Shown piece after piece: positions 7,811-16,679 of a stretch of 64,000 bases of DNA. The position numbers were made by a program, and so were the translations under genes. Where the stretch lies: positions 1,178,001 through 1,242,000 of the forward strand of contig NZ_JACXST010000001.1 of assembly GCF_014850975.1 (NCBI RefSeq), given 5' to 3'. The notes beneath the pieces are model-generated. The model saw only the letters and a list, made by a program, of their open reading frames with translations, did not search any database and had not been told where the DNA came from. Within the stretch, counting starts at the first letter, position 1. Every line of letters begins with the position of its first letter. The DNA is from Methylomonas fluvii (GTDB lineage: Bacteria > Pseudomonadota > Gammaproteobacteria > Methylococcales > Methylomonadaceae).

Positions 7811-8890
7811 ATGCCACAAAAAATATTTGATGTAGTTAAGCCGGGCGTTGTCACCGGTGAAGATGTACAAAAAATCTTTGCTATCTGCAAAGAAAATAAT
7901 TTTGCGTTGCCGGCTGTAAACGTCATCAGCACCGATACCATCAACTCGGTATTGGAAGCGGCAGCAAAAGCCAAGTCACCTGTCGTCATTCAGTTTTCCA
8001 ATGGCGGTGCCGCATTTGTTGCTGGTAAAGGTCTAAAACTGGAAGGCCAAGGTTGCTCTATCGTTGGCGCCATTTCCGGTGCTCACCATGTTCACCGCAT
8101 GGCGGAACTGTATGGCGTACCTGTTATTTTGCATACCGACCACGCGGCAAAAAAATTGCTGCCATGGGTAGACGGTATGCTGGATGAAGGTGAAAAATTC
8201 TTCGCTGCAACCGGCAAACCTTTGTTCAGCTCGCATATGTTGGATTTGTCCGAAGAAAGCTTGGAAGAGAATATCGAAATCTGCGGCAAATATCTGGAGC
8301 GCATGTCCAAAATGGGTATGACTCTGGAAATCGAACTGGGTTGTACCGGTGGCGAGGAAGACGGTGTCGACAACAGCGGTATGGATCATTCTGCTTTGTA
8401 TACCCAGCCGGAAGATGTCGCTTACGCTTACGAGCAATTGAGCAAAATCAGCCATAGATTCACTATTGCTGCGTCGTTTGGTAATGTTCATGGCGTTTAC
8501 TCTCCAGGTAACGTTAAATTGACGCCGACAATTTTGGCTAACTCGCAAAAATACGTTTCAGAAAAATTCGGTTTGCCGCAAAATTCATTGAATTTCGTGT
8601 TCCATGGCGGTTCAGGCTCTTCTCCTGAAGAAATCAAAGAATCCATCAGCTATGGCGTCGTTAAAATGAACATCGATACCGATACCCAATGGGCTAGCTG
8701 GGCGGGTGTGATGGAGTTTTACAAAAAGAACGAAGGCTATTTGCAAAGTCAAATCGGCAATCCAGAAGGTGCCGATAAACCGAACAAAAAATACTATGAT
8801 CCACGCGTTTGGCAACGTGCCGGACAAGTTGGTATGGTGACTCGTTTAGAGCAAGCCTTCCAAGAGTTAAACGCTGTTAATTCGCTGTAA
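7811..8890 (+). CDS. fba: Fructose-bisphosphate aldolase, class II
   Basis: A zinc-dependent aldolase that reversibly cleaves fructose 1,6-bisphosphate to glyceraldehyde 3-phosphate and dihydroxyacetone phosphate. The 359 residues match the class IIA (E. coli FbaA) length. Visible motifs are the zinc-ligand segment ILHTDHAAKK, the acidic stretch LGCTGGEEDGVDN, and the phosphate-binding loops FHGGSGSS and KMNIDTDTQWA. In the RuMP pathway this is the cleavage step that yields the triose carried to biosynthesis. A terminator hairpin follows directly, so it is the last gene of the block. Confidence 0.96.
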   Translation: MPQKIFDVVKPGVVTGEDVQKIFAICKENNFALPAVNVISTDTINSVLEAAAKAKSPVVIQFSNGGAAFVAGKGLKLEGQGCSIVGAISGAHHVHRMAELYGVPVILHTDHAAKKLLPWVDGMLDEGEKFFAATGKPLFSSHMLDLSEESLEENIEICGKYLERMSKMGMTLEIELGCTGGEEDGVDNSGMDHSALYTQPEDVAYAYEQLSKISHRFTIAASFGNVHGVYSPGNVKLTPTILANSQKYVSEKFGLPQNSLNFVFHGGSGSSPEEIKESISYGVVKMNIDTDTQWASWAGVMEFYKKNEGYLQSQIGNPEGADKPNKKYYDPRVWQRAGQVGMVTRLEQAFQELNAVNSL

Positions 8891-8903
8891 TATCTTGATA
8901 AAG

Positions 8904-8936
8904 CTGCAAAGGCCATAAGGTCTTTGCAGTCCTTTC
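8904..8936 (+). terminator. Terminator after fba
   Basis: CTGCAAAG (8904-8911) and CTTTGCAG (8922-8929) form a perfect 8-bp stem with a 10-base loop, followed by TCCTTTCT, 13 bases after the fba stop. It marks the end of the RuMP block. Confidence 0.65.
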
Positions 8937-9135
8937 TGTAAAACATTCACAATCTAAGTCAAAAATTTGACTTAAGAGCTACAATTCCTCCAGGTATTTT
9001 ATGCATACCTGAACTCCGCTTTTTGCCTAACTGCTTTCAAGTGACGGCTATACTATTATTCTAAAACGCTGTTTTTTCTTGTATGATCGAACCCAGCTGT
9101 TTTTAGGGCTGCGGTGCGATTGAACATGAGTATTT

Positions 9136-9151
9136 TGGCGCGTATTGTGCT
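9136..9151 (+). promoter_or_regulatory. Candidate sigma-54 promoter of the fliL operon
   Basis: TGGCGCGTATTGTGCT matches the -24/-12 pattern, with the GG and GC pairs 10 bases apart, although the -12 element is weak (GTGC for TTGC). The implied start near 9162 leaves only about 12 bases before the fliL ATG, just enough for the GGTGG site. In polar flagellates this operon is usually RpoN-dependent. The 283-base gap upstream (8891-9173) otherwise holds only the fba terminator. Confidence 0.3.
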
Positions 9152-9173
9152 GTAAAAATTTAAAAGGTGGAAA

Positions 9174-9722
9174 ATGGCAGAAGCCCATGGGAAAGAAGAA
9201 GGTAAGAAGTCTTCCAAGAAAATAATCATAATAATTGTTGCAGTTATCTTGGTTTTGGCTGGTGCCGGAGGTGGGGCTTATTTCTTTCTGAATAAGCCAA
9301 CCGACGCCGAGCATAAAGAAGAAGGCGATGCCAAGCACGGCGAGGCGGAGCACAAGGCAGAAGCCGCGCATGAAGAGAAAGCCGACCATGAAAAAGTCGC
9401 GGAGCCTGATGTTTATTATGATTTACCAAGCCCCTTATTGGTTAATTTTCCCGCTGGCTCTGGCGCAAAAGTGATCAGAATTTCCCTGACGATACTGATG
9501 AAAGGCGAGGCGAGTAAGGATGCAATGAAAAAACATGAGCCGATGATACGCAATAACTTGTTGATGGCCATTAGTGCTGTGGGTGCGGAAAAGGCGAAAA
9601 CCTTGGAAGGAAAACAAGAGTTAAAAGCCATGATGCAAGCCGAAATTGGCAAAGTTTTGGAAAAAATGGCCGGTAAAAATACCGTTAAAGATGTGTACTT
9701 CACTGAATTTGTAATGCAATAA
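9174..9722 (+). CDS. fliL: Flagellar basal-body protein FliL
   Basis: A single-pass inner-membrane protein beside the flagellar stator that supports torque. The 182-residue chain has a short basic cytoplasmic start, a hydrophobic helix at about 22-40 (IIIIIVAVILVLAGAGGGA), a histidine/glutamate/lysine-rich linker (about 46-80), and the periplasmic FliL domain (YYDLPSPLLVNF to VKDVYFTEFVMQ). The histidine-rich linker is longer than in enterobacterial FliL. It heads the fliLMNOPQR row, and its stop codon directly abuts the fliM ATG. Confidence 0.92.
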   Translation: MAEAHGKEEGKKSSKKIIIIIVAVILVLAGAGGGAYFFLNKPTDAEHKEEGDAKHGEAEHKAEAAHEEKADHEKVAEPDVYYDLPSPLLVNFPAGSGAKVIRISLTILMKGEASKDAMKKHEPMIRNNLLMAISAVGAEKAKTLEGKQELKAMMQAEIGKVLEKMAGKNTVKDVYFTEFVMQ

Positions 9723-10703
9723 ATGTCAACCGCCGATCTATTATCACAAGACGAAATCGATGCGTTACTGCATGGCGTAGACGACGGTGATGTCGATACG
9801 GGGGCTGATGATGACTATAGTCGGGGCACGGCGAGAGTCTACGATTTTAATAGCCAGGAACGGATTGTTCGGGGGCGGATGCCCACATTGGAAATGGTCA
9901 ATGAGCGTTTTGCTCGCCATTTCCGGATAGCGTTATTTAATTTCTTAAGGCGTGCTGCGGAGATCTCCGTTTCCGGGATTCAGGTACAGAAGTTTTCTGA
10001 ATTCATTCAGGGCTTATTCGTACCGACTAATTTGAATGTGATTCGGATGTCGCCCTTGCGCGGGCGGGCATTAATTGTGATGGAACCGCGTTTGGTGTTT
10101 ACCGCTGTCGATAACTTTTTCGGCGGTGGCGGCCAGTTTTATAACAAGGTTGAGGGCAGGGAGTTTACCCCAACCGAAATGCGCATTATTCGACTGATCA
10201 TAGACATGATTTTCAAGGATTTGGCCGAAGCCTGGAAACCAGTCATGGATATTGACTTTGAATACATCAATTCAGAAGTCAACCCGCAGTTCGCCAATAT
10301 TGTCAGTCCTTCGGAAATCGTGGTGATTTCCACTATCCATGTGGAGTTGGAAGGCGGCGGCGGCGATATCAATATTGCAATGCCTTACTCCATGATTGAG
10401 CCTATCAGAGAATTGCTGGATGCTGTGACCAGCGACCGGGGTGAGGTCGATGGCCGTTGGCAAGATTCGCTAAGAGTTGAAATTATGCGTAGCGAAGTGA
10501 TTGTTAACAGTAAGCTGATAGAAAAAGAAATGTCTATCAGCGAAGTGATTGAACTTAAAAAAGGCGATGTGATTCCTATAGAAATGCCGGAAACCGTATT
10601 ACTCGAAGTTGAAGATGTGCCGGTCTTTCGGGGCAAATTGGGTCTTTCCGATGGTAACTACGCCATCGAAATTATAGAAAAAATGACGCTGGATAATATT
10701 TAA
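9723..10703 (+). CDS. fliM: Flagellar motor switch protein FliM
   Basis: C-ring protein that binds phosphorylated CheY and controls rotation direction. The 326 residues are the usual length. The N-terminal CheY-binding peptide is visible (LLSQDEIDALLHGV, residues 5-18), then the middle domain (RMPTLEMVNERFARHFR, FGGGGQFYNKVEGREFTPTE) and the C-terminal SpoA domain that binds FliN. The gene starts on the base after the fliL stop codon, which suggests translational coupling. Confidence 0.97.
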   Translation: MSTADLLSQDEIDALLHGVDDGDVDTGADDDYSRGTARVYDFNSQERIVRGRMPTLEMVNERFARHFRIALFNFLRRAAEISVSGIQVQKFSEFIQGLFVPTNLNVIRMSPLRGRALIVMEPRLVFTAVDNFFGGGGQFYNKVEGREFTPTEMRIIRLIIDMIFKDLAEAWKPVMDIDFEYINSEVNPQFANIVSPSEIVVISTIHVELEGGGGDINIAMPYSMIEPIRELLDAVTSDRGEVDGRWQDSLRVEIMRSEVIVNSKLIEKEMSISEVIELKKGDVIPIEMPETVLLEVEDVPVFRGKLGLSDGNYAIEIIEKMTLDNI

Positions 10704-10721
10704 CAGCAGGGAAGGATAAGC

Positions 10722-11174
10722 ATGAGTGAAAACGACGAAATCGGCGACGACTGGGCCGCAGCGATGAACGAGCAAGCCGATGCTGAAGCTGATTGGGGCG
10801 ACGCGCTGAAGGAACAAGCAAACGCCGCCAAAAGCTCTCAGCAAGGTTTTGCCGCAGCGGAGTTTCCCGAGTTTAACGAGCAAAAGTCCAGAAATAACGG
10901 TCCCAGCAGTGATGAAGTCAAACTGGACGTCATTCTCGATGTACCGGTGACGGTGTCGCTAGAGATCGGTCGAACCAAAATCAATATCCGGAATCTGTTG
11001 CAGCTAAACCAGGGCTCGGTTGTGGAGCTGGATCGTTTTGCCGGCGAACCGATGGATGTGCTGGTGAATGGTACGTTAGTCGCTCACGGCGAAGTCGTAG
11101 TGGTCAACGACAAATTTGGTATTCGGCTGACCGACATTATCAGTCCGTCGGAACGAGTCAGAAAGCTCGGCTGA
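10722..11174 (+). CDS. fliN: Flagellar motor switch protein FliN
   Basis: C-ring component that forms the base of the switch with FliM and docks the export apparatus. The 150-residue protein has an acidic, alanine-rich N-terminal region (about 1-70) and a C-terminal SpoA domain: VPVTVSLEIGRTKINIRN, LNQGSVVELDRFAGEP and LTDIISPSERVRKLG. Its stop codon overlaps the fliO start. Confidence 0.96.
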   Translation: MSENDEIGDDWAAAMNEQADAEADWGDALKEQANAAKSSQQGFAAAEFPEFNEQKSRNNGPSSDEVKLDVILDVPVTVSLEIGRTKINIRNLLQLNQGSVVELDRFAGEPMDVLVNGTLVAHGEVVVVNDKFGIRLTDIISPSERVRKLG

Positions 11175-11617
11175 TGTCTGTATCTCGCCTGGCTACCCAA
11201 ATTATTTCGGTATTGATTACTCCTGTTGCATGGGCTGACGGAGTCGCTACGTTGCCCAGGCAGACCGCGAAAGTAGTGACTTCCGGGGATGTCGCACAAT
11301 GGCTGTTGGCTTTGTTATTGGTATTGGCGCTTTTTTTTCTGTCGGTGTGGCTATTACGTAAAAGCGGCAGTTTGGCTTTTGTCGGTAAAAGTCAGTTGGC
11401 AGTGTTGGCCGGATTGTCGTTGGGTATGCGCGAAAAATTGGTGTTGGTTAAAGTCGGTGAAAAACAGCTACTGTTAGGGGTTAGTAGCGGACGTATCGAT
11501 AAACTGCTTGAGCTTGAAGGCGACCAGCGCTTATTTATGAATAGTGCGGATGGGCAGGAAACCAGCGTATTTGCCAAGAAATTGCTGCAAGTCATGCAAG
11601 GTAAGCACCATGATTAA
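11174..11617 (+). CDS. fliO: Flagellar biosynthesis protein FliO
   Basis: A small membrane protein that helps assemble the FliP ring of the flagellar export gate. The 147-residue protein has a signal-like N-terminus, one clear membrane helix (about 40-58, [19 protein letters not shown]) and a cytoplasmic FliO domain ([34 protein letters not shown]). FliO is poorly conserved; the call rests on this pattern and the position between fliN and fliP. It overlaps fliN by 1 base and fliP by 8. Confidence 0.88.
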   Translation: MSVSRLATQIISVLITPVAWADGVATLPRQTAKVVTSGDVAQWLLALLLVLALFFLSVWLLRKSGSLAFVGKSQLAVLAGLSLGMREKLVLVKVGEKQLLLGVSSGRIDKLLELEGDQRLFMNSADGQETSVFAKKLLQVMQGKHHD

Positions 11618-12356
11618 ATTGATTTTTTCCTGCCTGATGATTGGCTTACTGTTTGTTCCGGAAGTTGTTTACGCCGCAGTAGGCATAGATGCCATTACCG
11701 TAACCAGCAACCCTAAAGGTGGCGAAACCTATACGGTTACCATCCAGATTTTAGCGTTAATGACCATGCTGACCTTATTGCCGGCATTATTGTTATCGAT
11801 GACTTCGTTTACGCGCATCATGATCGTACTGGGCTTGCTGCGCCAAGCCATAGGTGCGGCGCAAGCGCCAAGCAATCAAGTTTTGCTGGGCTTGTCTCTG
11901 TTTTTGACCATTTTTATCATGATGCCGGTTCTGGAGAAAGTGAATGAAACTGCTGTCCAGCCCTACATGGAAGAAAAAATCGATGCAGTGACTGCCTTGC
12001 AAAATGCCTCCGAGCCATTCAAGCAGTTCATGCTCAAGCAAACCCGCGAGTCGGATTTGGATACCTTTGTGCGCATCTCTGGCCGTGAGCAAATTGACAA
12101 ACCGGAAGATGTGCCGTTTTCCTTGTTGGTGCCGGCTTATGTGACTAGCGAATTGAAAACCGCGTTTCAGATAGGATTTCTGATTTTTCTGCCGTTCCTG
12201 GTCATCGATCTGGTGGTAGCCAGCGTATTGATGTCCATGGGTATGATGATGCTGTCGCCGATGATCGTCTCATTGCCGTTCAAGATTATGTTGTTTGTGT
12301 TGGCGGATGGTTGGACCATGGTGATGGAAATGCTGGCAGCCAGCTTTTACGTATAG
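11610..12356 (+). CDS. fliP: Flagellar export gate protein FliP
   Basis: Core of the flagellar type III export gate in the inner membrane. From ATG 11610 it has 248 residues (E. coli 245), beginning with a cleavable signal peptide ([22 protein letters not shown]). Family signatures are [16 protein letters not shown], the conserved GxxLFLTxFxMxPV stretch and the C-terminal [20 protein letters not shown]. The in-frame extension back to 11544 overlaps fliO widely and would spoil the signal peptide, so I reject it. Confidence 0.96.
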   Translation: MIKLIFSCLMIGLLFVPEVVYAAVGIDAITVTSNPKGGETYTVTIQILALMTMLTLLPALLLSMTSFTRIMIVLGLLRQAIGAAQAPSNQVLLGLSLFLTIFIMMPVLEKVNETAVQPYMEEKIDAVTALQNASEPFKQFMLKQTRESDLDTFVRISGREQIDKPEDVPFSLLVPAYVTSELKTAFQIGFLIFLPFLVIDLVVASVLMSMGMMMLSPMIVSLPFKIMLFVLADGWTMVMEMLAASFYV

Positions 12357-12365
12357 GCCAAGCCG

Positions 12366-12638
12366 ATGATGACACCGGAAACCATCTCGGCAATTGCCCA
12401 GGACACCGTATTGATTTCCCTGAAATTAATGGGGCCCATTCTGATTGCCTCCTTGGTTGTGGGTTTGCTGGTGTCAATGTTCCAGGCGGCGACTTCGATT
12501 CAAGAACAGACTCTGACCTTTATCCCTAAATTGGCAACTATTATCGCCGTGTTGATGATAGCCGGCCCCGGCATGTTGCAAATGCTCATCGATTATTTCC
12601 AAGATCTGATGCGCGATATTCCTACGCTAATAGGATGA
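12366..12638 (+). CDS. fliQ: Flagellar export gate protein FliQ
   Basis: A 90-residue two-helix membrane protein of the export gate, which forms the outer helical layer around FliP-FliR. Both hydrophobic segments are clear (about 17-38 and 55-75), with the family pattern MGPILIASLVVGLLVSMFQA and QEQTLTFIPKL. The start is ATG 12366 or the next codon, also ATG. The stop overlaps the fliR start by 4 bases. Confidence 0.95.
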   Translation: MMTPETISAIAQDTVLISLKLMGPILIASLVVGLLVSMFQAATSIQEQTLTFIPKLATIIAVLMIAGPGMLQMLIDYFQDLMRDIPTLIG

Positions 12639-13411
12639 ACTTCGGCGAAGACGAGCTACTGAGGTATCTTGCTTCGTTTGTCTGGCCATTCTTTCGCATC
12701 AGTTCCATGTTCATCACCGTGCCGGTTTTTAGCGTCAAAGCGGTGCCGGCCAAAGTAAGATTAATCACTAGCCTGTTGATTACCTGGGTCATTATGCCAA
12801 CCTTGCCAGCAATGCCGGATATTGAGATGTTTGGCTACCAAGGGTTTATGGTGACGATACAGCAGGTCGCTTTGGGCCTGACCACGGGCTTCATCCTGCA
12901 AATGGTGTTTTCGATTATGTTGTTTGCCGGACAGACTATCGCTTACAGCATGGGCCTGGGCTTTGCCTCTATGGTCGATCCGGCAACGGGTGTGCAGGTG
13001 CCGGTGATTGCCCAATTATTTGTGATTAGCGGCAGCTTGCTGTTTCTAGCGGTAGATGGGCATTTATTGCTGATCGAGATGCTGGCGCAAAGCTTCCATA
13101 CTTTGCCGGTCGGCAGTATCGGTATGGATAAGAGCGATTTGTGGCGAGTAATCAGTTGGAGCAGTCTGATATTTGCTGACGGCCTGCTACTGGCCATGCC
13201 GGTGATGGCGACCTTGTTATTCGTCAACATCAGTTTCGGCGTGGCGTCAAAAGCGGCGCCGCAGTTACAGATATTCGGTGTCGGCTTCCCGATCACCATC
13301 ATGCTGGGTATGGGCTTAATCTGGATTGGCCTGCCGACCATGCTGGAAGGCTTTAGCGATATGCTGCACAACGGCTTCGCGCTGGTCGGTGCATTGTTGA
13401 GGTTGCAATAA
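12635..13411 (+). CDS. fliR: Flagellar export gate protein FliR
   Basis: A polytopic inner-membrane protein (258 residues) that completes the FliPQR gate. Several hydrophobic helices are visible, as are the family stretches RISSMFITVPVFSVKAVPA, GQTIAYSMGLGFASMVDP and FGVGFPITIMLGMGLIWIGL. It starts inside the fliQ stop (ATGA) and ends directly at the flhB ATG, so the export genes form one tightly coupled unit. Confidence 0.95.
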   Translation: MNFGEDELLRYLASFVWPFFRISSMFITVPVFSVKAVPAKVRLITSLLITWVIMPTLPAMPDIEMFGYQGFMVTIQQVALGLTTGFILQMVFSIMLFAGQTIAYSMGLGFASMVDPATGVQVPVIAQLFVISGSLLFLAVDGHLLLIEMLAQSFHTLPVGSIGMDKSDLWRVISWSSLIFADGLLLAMPVMATLLFVNISFGVASKAAPQLQIFGVGFPITIMLGMGLIWIGLPTMLEGFSDMLHNGFALVGALLRLQ

Positions 13412-14539
13412 ATGGCAGAAGATTCCGGTCAAGATAAAACCGAAGACCCCACCGGCAAGCGACTTGCCGATTCGCGTAAAAAAGGTCAGGTTCCCCGTTC
13501 CAAAGAACTCAACACTTTTATAACGTTGATTACCAGTTCGGCGCTGTTTTTCTATTTCGGGCAAGGCATGTGGCGCAGCATGCTGGAGATGATGAAGCAT
13601 CCCTTGCAGTTGTCGCGGGAGGCTGTGTTCGATCCGGCGACCCCGTTGATTTATCTGAAGGCGGCGTTTGCCGAAGGTTTGTGGGTAATTCTGCCGTTTT
13701 TGGTGGTATTGGTGGTTGCCGATTTGGCGGCGGCGATGATGTTGGGTGGTTGGAATTTTACCAGCGAAGCCTTCGAAATAAAGTTTTCCAAGCTGAATCC
13801 GCTGACTGGGATAAAAAAAATCATCGGAATTCAGGGTTTGGTCGAACTGGTCAAGGCCATCATCAAAACCATACTGGTTGCGATTGTCTCCTGGAATTTA
13901 TTCAAACTGTACTTCGACGATTTCATGGGCTTGAGCCGCTTGCCCCTCGATCAAGCCATCCATCATGTCGGCGATATTATTTCCTTCTGTTTAGTGATTC
14001 TGAGCGCTACCTTTTTGCTGTTGGTAATGCTGGATGCGCCCTATCAATTGTGGAATCACCAGCGCCAATTGAAAATGACCAAGCAGGAGGTTCGCGATGA
14101 AGCCAAGGATCAAGAGGGTAATCCGGAAGTTAAAGGCAAAATCCGCCGCATGCAGATGGAGGCCGCGCAACGGCGGATGATGGATGCTGTGCCTAGTGCC
14201 GACGTCATCGTCACCAATCCTACCCATTTCGCGGTAGCCTTAAAATACGATCAGAGCGGCAATGGCGCACCTTTGCTGGTTGCCAAAGGGACCGATTTGG
14301 TTGCCGCGCAGATCCGCCAGCTGGCAATGGCCTCGCAAGTGCCCTTGGTCGCAGCGCCTTCGCTGGCCAGAGCTTTGTATTATTCAACCGACCTGAATCA
14401 GGAAATACCGCGCGGCTTATTCTTGGCCGTCGCCCAAGTATTGGCCTACGTTTTTCAATTACGGGCTTCGACGCAATATGGCTGGAACAAACCGGTTCCG
14501 CCCACCGACGTGCAAGTACCCGACGACTTTAAGCAATAG
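13412..14539 (+). CDS. flhB: Flagellar export switch protein FlhB
   Basis: An export apparatus protein whose C-terminal cytoplasmic domain cleaves itself to switch from rod/hook to filament substrates. The 375-residue protein has the N-terminal signature EDPTGKRLADSRKKGQVPRS, four membrane helices between about residues 30 and 210, and the autocleavage motif NPTH at 269-272 (TNPTHFAVAL). The final 15 residues are proline-rich (KPVPPTDVQVPDD). Confidence 0.97.
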   Translation: MAEDSGQDKTEDPTGKRLADSRKKGQVPRSKELNTFITLITSSALFFYFGQGMWRSMLEMMKHPLQLSREAVFDPATPLIYLKAAFAEGLWVILPFLVVLVVADLAAAMMLGGWNFTSEAFEIKFSKLNPLTGIKKIIGIQGLVELVKAIIKTILVAIVSWNLFKLYFDDFMGLSRLPLDQAIHHVGDIISFCLVILSATFLLLVMLDAPYQLWNHQRQLKMTKQEVRDEAKDQEGNPEVKGKIRRMQMEAAQRRMMDAVPSADVIVTNPTHFAVALKYDQSGNGAPLLVAKGTDLVAAQIRQLAMASQVPLVAAPSLARALYYSTDLNQEIPRGLFLAVAQVLAYVFQLRASTQYGWNKPVPPTDVQVPDDFKQ

Positions 14540-14558
14540 CCCGGTATCAAGCTGAATT

Positions 14559-16664
14559 ATGGATTTTACGAAAATACTCAACGCACTTAAGGCGCTGACC
14601 GGCTTGGGTTTGGGCGCGCCACTATTGATTGTGATGTTGCTGGCGTTGTTGATTCTGCCGCTACCGCCGTTTGTGCTGGATCTGTTTTTTACCTTCAATA
14701 TCGCATTCTCGCTGATCATCTTGCTGGTGGTGATATACACCCTCAAGCCGCTGGAGTTTGCCTCATTTCCTACCGTTATTCTGGTCGCGACCTTGTTGCG
14801 GCTGTCCTTGAACGTGGCTTCCACCCGGGTGGTGTTGATTCGCGGGCATGAGGGCGGGGATGCCGCCGGCAAAGTGATAGAAGCCTTCGGTTCATTCGTC
14901 ATCGGCGGTAATTTTGCGGTGGGTATCGTCGTGTTTGCGATTTTGGTGGTCATCAATTTTATGGTGGTGACCAAGGGTGCCGGACGGGTCGCGGAAGTGA
15001 GCGCCCGTTTTACCTTGGATGCGATGCCGGGCAAGCAGATGGCTATCGACGCCGATTTGAATTCCGGCTTGATCAATCAGGACGAAGCGCGCGCACGCCG
15101 CGAAGAAGTGGCTGCCGAAGCCGATTTTTACGGTTCGATGGATGGTGCCAGTAAATTCGTACGCGGCGATGCGGTAGCCGGCATCATCATTTTGTTCGTG
15201 AATATGATAGGCGGTTTAGCCATAGGCGTGGGTCAGCACGGCATGAGCTTTGCCGACGCCGCCAATATTTATGTGTTGCTTACCATCGGTGACGGTTTGG
15301 TGGCGCAGATTCCATCGTTGCTGTTGTCGGTGGCCGCTGCGATGGTGGTGACGCGGGTTCGTGGCAGCAAGCAGGACATCGGCAAGCAGTTGAGTTCACA
15401 GCTGTTCGAAGATCCCCGTACCTTGCTGGTGACTGCGGCGGTGATGGGTATCCTGGGTATCATTCCTGGCATGCCGAATCTGGTGTTCATCCTGTTAGCG
15501 CTGACATTGGTCGGTGGCGCCTATTTGATCGACAGACGCCGCAAGTTGGAGGAAGAAAAAGCCCTGGAAATGGAGCGTATCGTTTCGCCGCAGCAACTAG
15601 CCAAGACCGAGATCAAGGAATTGGGCTGGGACGATGTGATGCCGGTCGATGCGATAGGTCTGGAGGTGGGGTATCGCCTGATACCGTTGGTGGATAGGAA
15701 TCAGGGCGGGCAACTGATGATGCGCATCAAGGGGGTGCGCAAGAAGTTATCTCAGGAGCTGGGCTTTCTAATTCCCTCCGTACATATTCGGGACAATCTG
15801 GATTTGTCGCCCACCGAATACCGGATTTCCTTGATGGGGGTGAGCGTCGGCGAAGCCAATATTATGCCCGAGAAAGAAATGGCGATTAATCCCGGTCGGG
15901 TGTTCGGCACTTTGCAAGGCACACCTTGTAAGGATCCTGCGTTTGGCTTGGATGCGATCTGGATCGATGCCAATCAAAAAGATCAGGCGCAAACTCTGGG
16001 CTACACGGTCGTCGATCCCAGCACCGTGGTGGCCACGCATCTCAGCCATATTCTGCAAAGCAATGCACACGAATTGTTTGGGTACGAGGAGGCGCAGCAG
16101 TTGCTGGATAATTTGTCCAAAGTGGCGCCGAAGTTGGTCGAGGATCTGGTACCGAAAACCTTACCCTTGGGTATTTTGGTCAAGGTTCTGCAAAATCTCC
16201 TGCAAGAGCGGGTTTCGATTCGCGATTTACGAACCATCGCCGAAACTTTGGCGGAGTACGGGGTGAAGAGTCAAGATCCGGACATCTTGACCTCCGCGGT
16301 ACGGGCAGCCTTGGGGCGCTCAATTGTCCATGAAATCAATGGTGTACAGACGGAAATCCCGGTTATTACCCTTGATCCAGGATTGGAACAGATATTGCAT
16401 AGGTCATTGCAGGCGGCGGGCGAAGGTGGTGCCGGTTTAGAACCGGGTCTAGCCGAGCAGATGCATAAATCCCTGGAGGAAAGTGCGCAGAGGATGGAAA
16501 TGGAAGGACAGACCGCAGTGTTGTTGGTGTCTTCTTATATCCGCCCCTGGTTGGCTCGCTTCGTTCGTCATTCGATATCCGGCTTACATGTGCTGGCCTA
16601 TAATGAAATCCCGCAAGATCGTCAGATCAGGGTGGTTTCCACAGTGGGACAGCGAGGACAATAA
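14559..16664 (+). CDS. flhA: Flagellar export protein FlhA
   Basis: The largest export-gate protein: an N-terminal membrane domain (about eight helices, residues 20-330) and a cytoplasmic domain that docks chaperone-substrate complexes and forms a nonameric ring. The 701 residues match the family. Visible signatures are FPTVILVATLLRLSLNVAST, the conserved cytoplasmic loop (RFTLDAMPGKQMAIDADLNS) and PSVHIRDNL in the soluble domain. It lies 19 bases after flhB and 15 before flhF. Confidence 0.97.
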   Translation: MDFTKILNALKALTGLGLGAPLLIVMLLALLILPLPPFVLDLFFTFNIAFSLIILLVVIYTLKPLEFASFPTVILVATLLRLSLNVASTRVVLIRGHEGGDAAGKVIEAFGSFVIGGNFAVGIVVFAILVVINFMVVTKGAGRVAEVSARFTLDAMPGKQMAIDADLNSGLINQDEARARREEVAAEADFYGSMDGASKFVRGDAVAGIIILFVNMIGGLAIGVGQHGMSFADAANIYVLLTIGDGLVAQIPSLLLSVAAAMVVTRVRGSKQDIGKQLSSQLFEDPRTLLVTAAVMGILGIIPGMPNLVFILLALTLVGGAYLIDRRRKLEEEKALEMERIVSPQQLAKTEIKELGWDDVMPVDAIGLEVGYRLIPLVDRNQGGQLMMRIKGVRKKLSQELGFLIPSVHIRDNLDLSPTEYRISLMGVSVGEANIMPEKEMAINPGRVFGTLQGTPCKDPAFGLDAIWIDANQKDQAQTLGYTVVDPSTVVATHLSHILQSNAHELFGYEEAQQLLDNLSKVAPKLVEDLVPKTLPLGILVKVLQNLLQERVSIRDLRTIAETLAEYGVKSQDPDILTSAVRAALGRSIVHEINGVQTEIPVITLDPGLEQILHRSLQAAGEGGAGLEPGLAEQMHKSLEESAQRMEMEGQTAVLLVSSYIRPWLARFVRHSISGLHVLAYNEIPQDRQIRVVSTVGQRGQ

Positions 16665-16679
16665 AACAGAGGTTGCGCG

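Noticed and set aside
14459-15076. 205-codon minus-strand frame over the flhB/flhA junction
   Set aside because: Shadow of flhA; Ser/Thr/Asn-rich without motifs.
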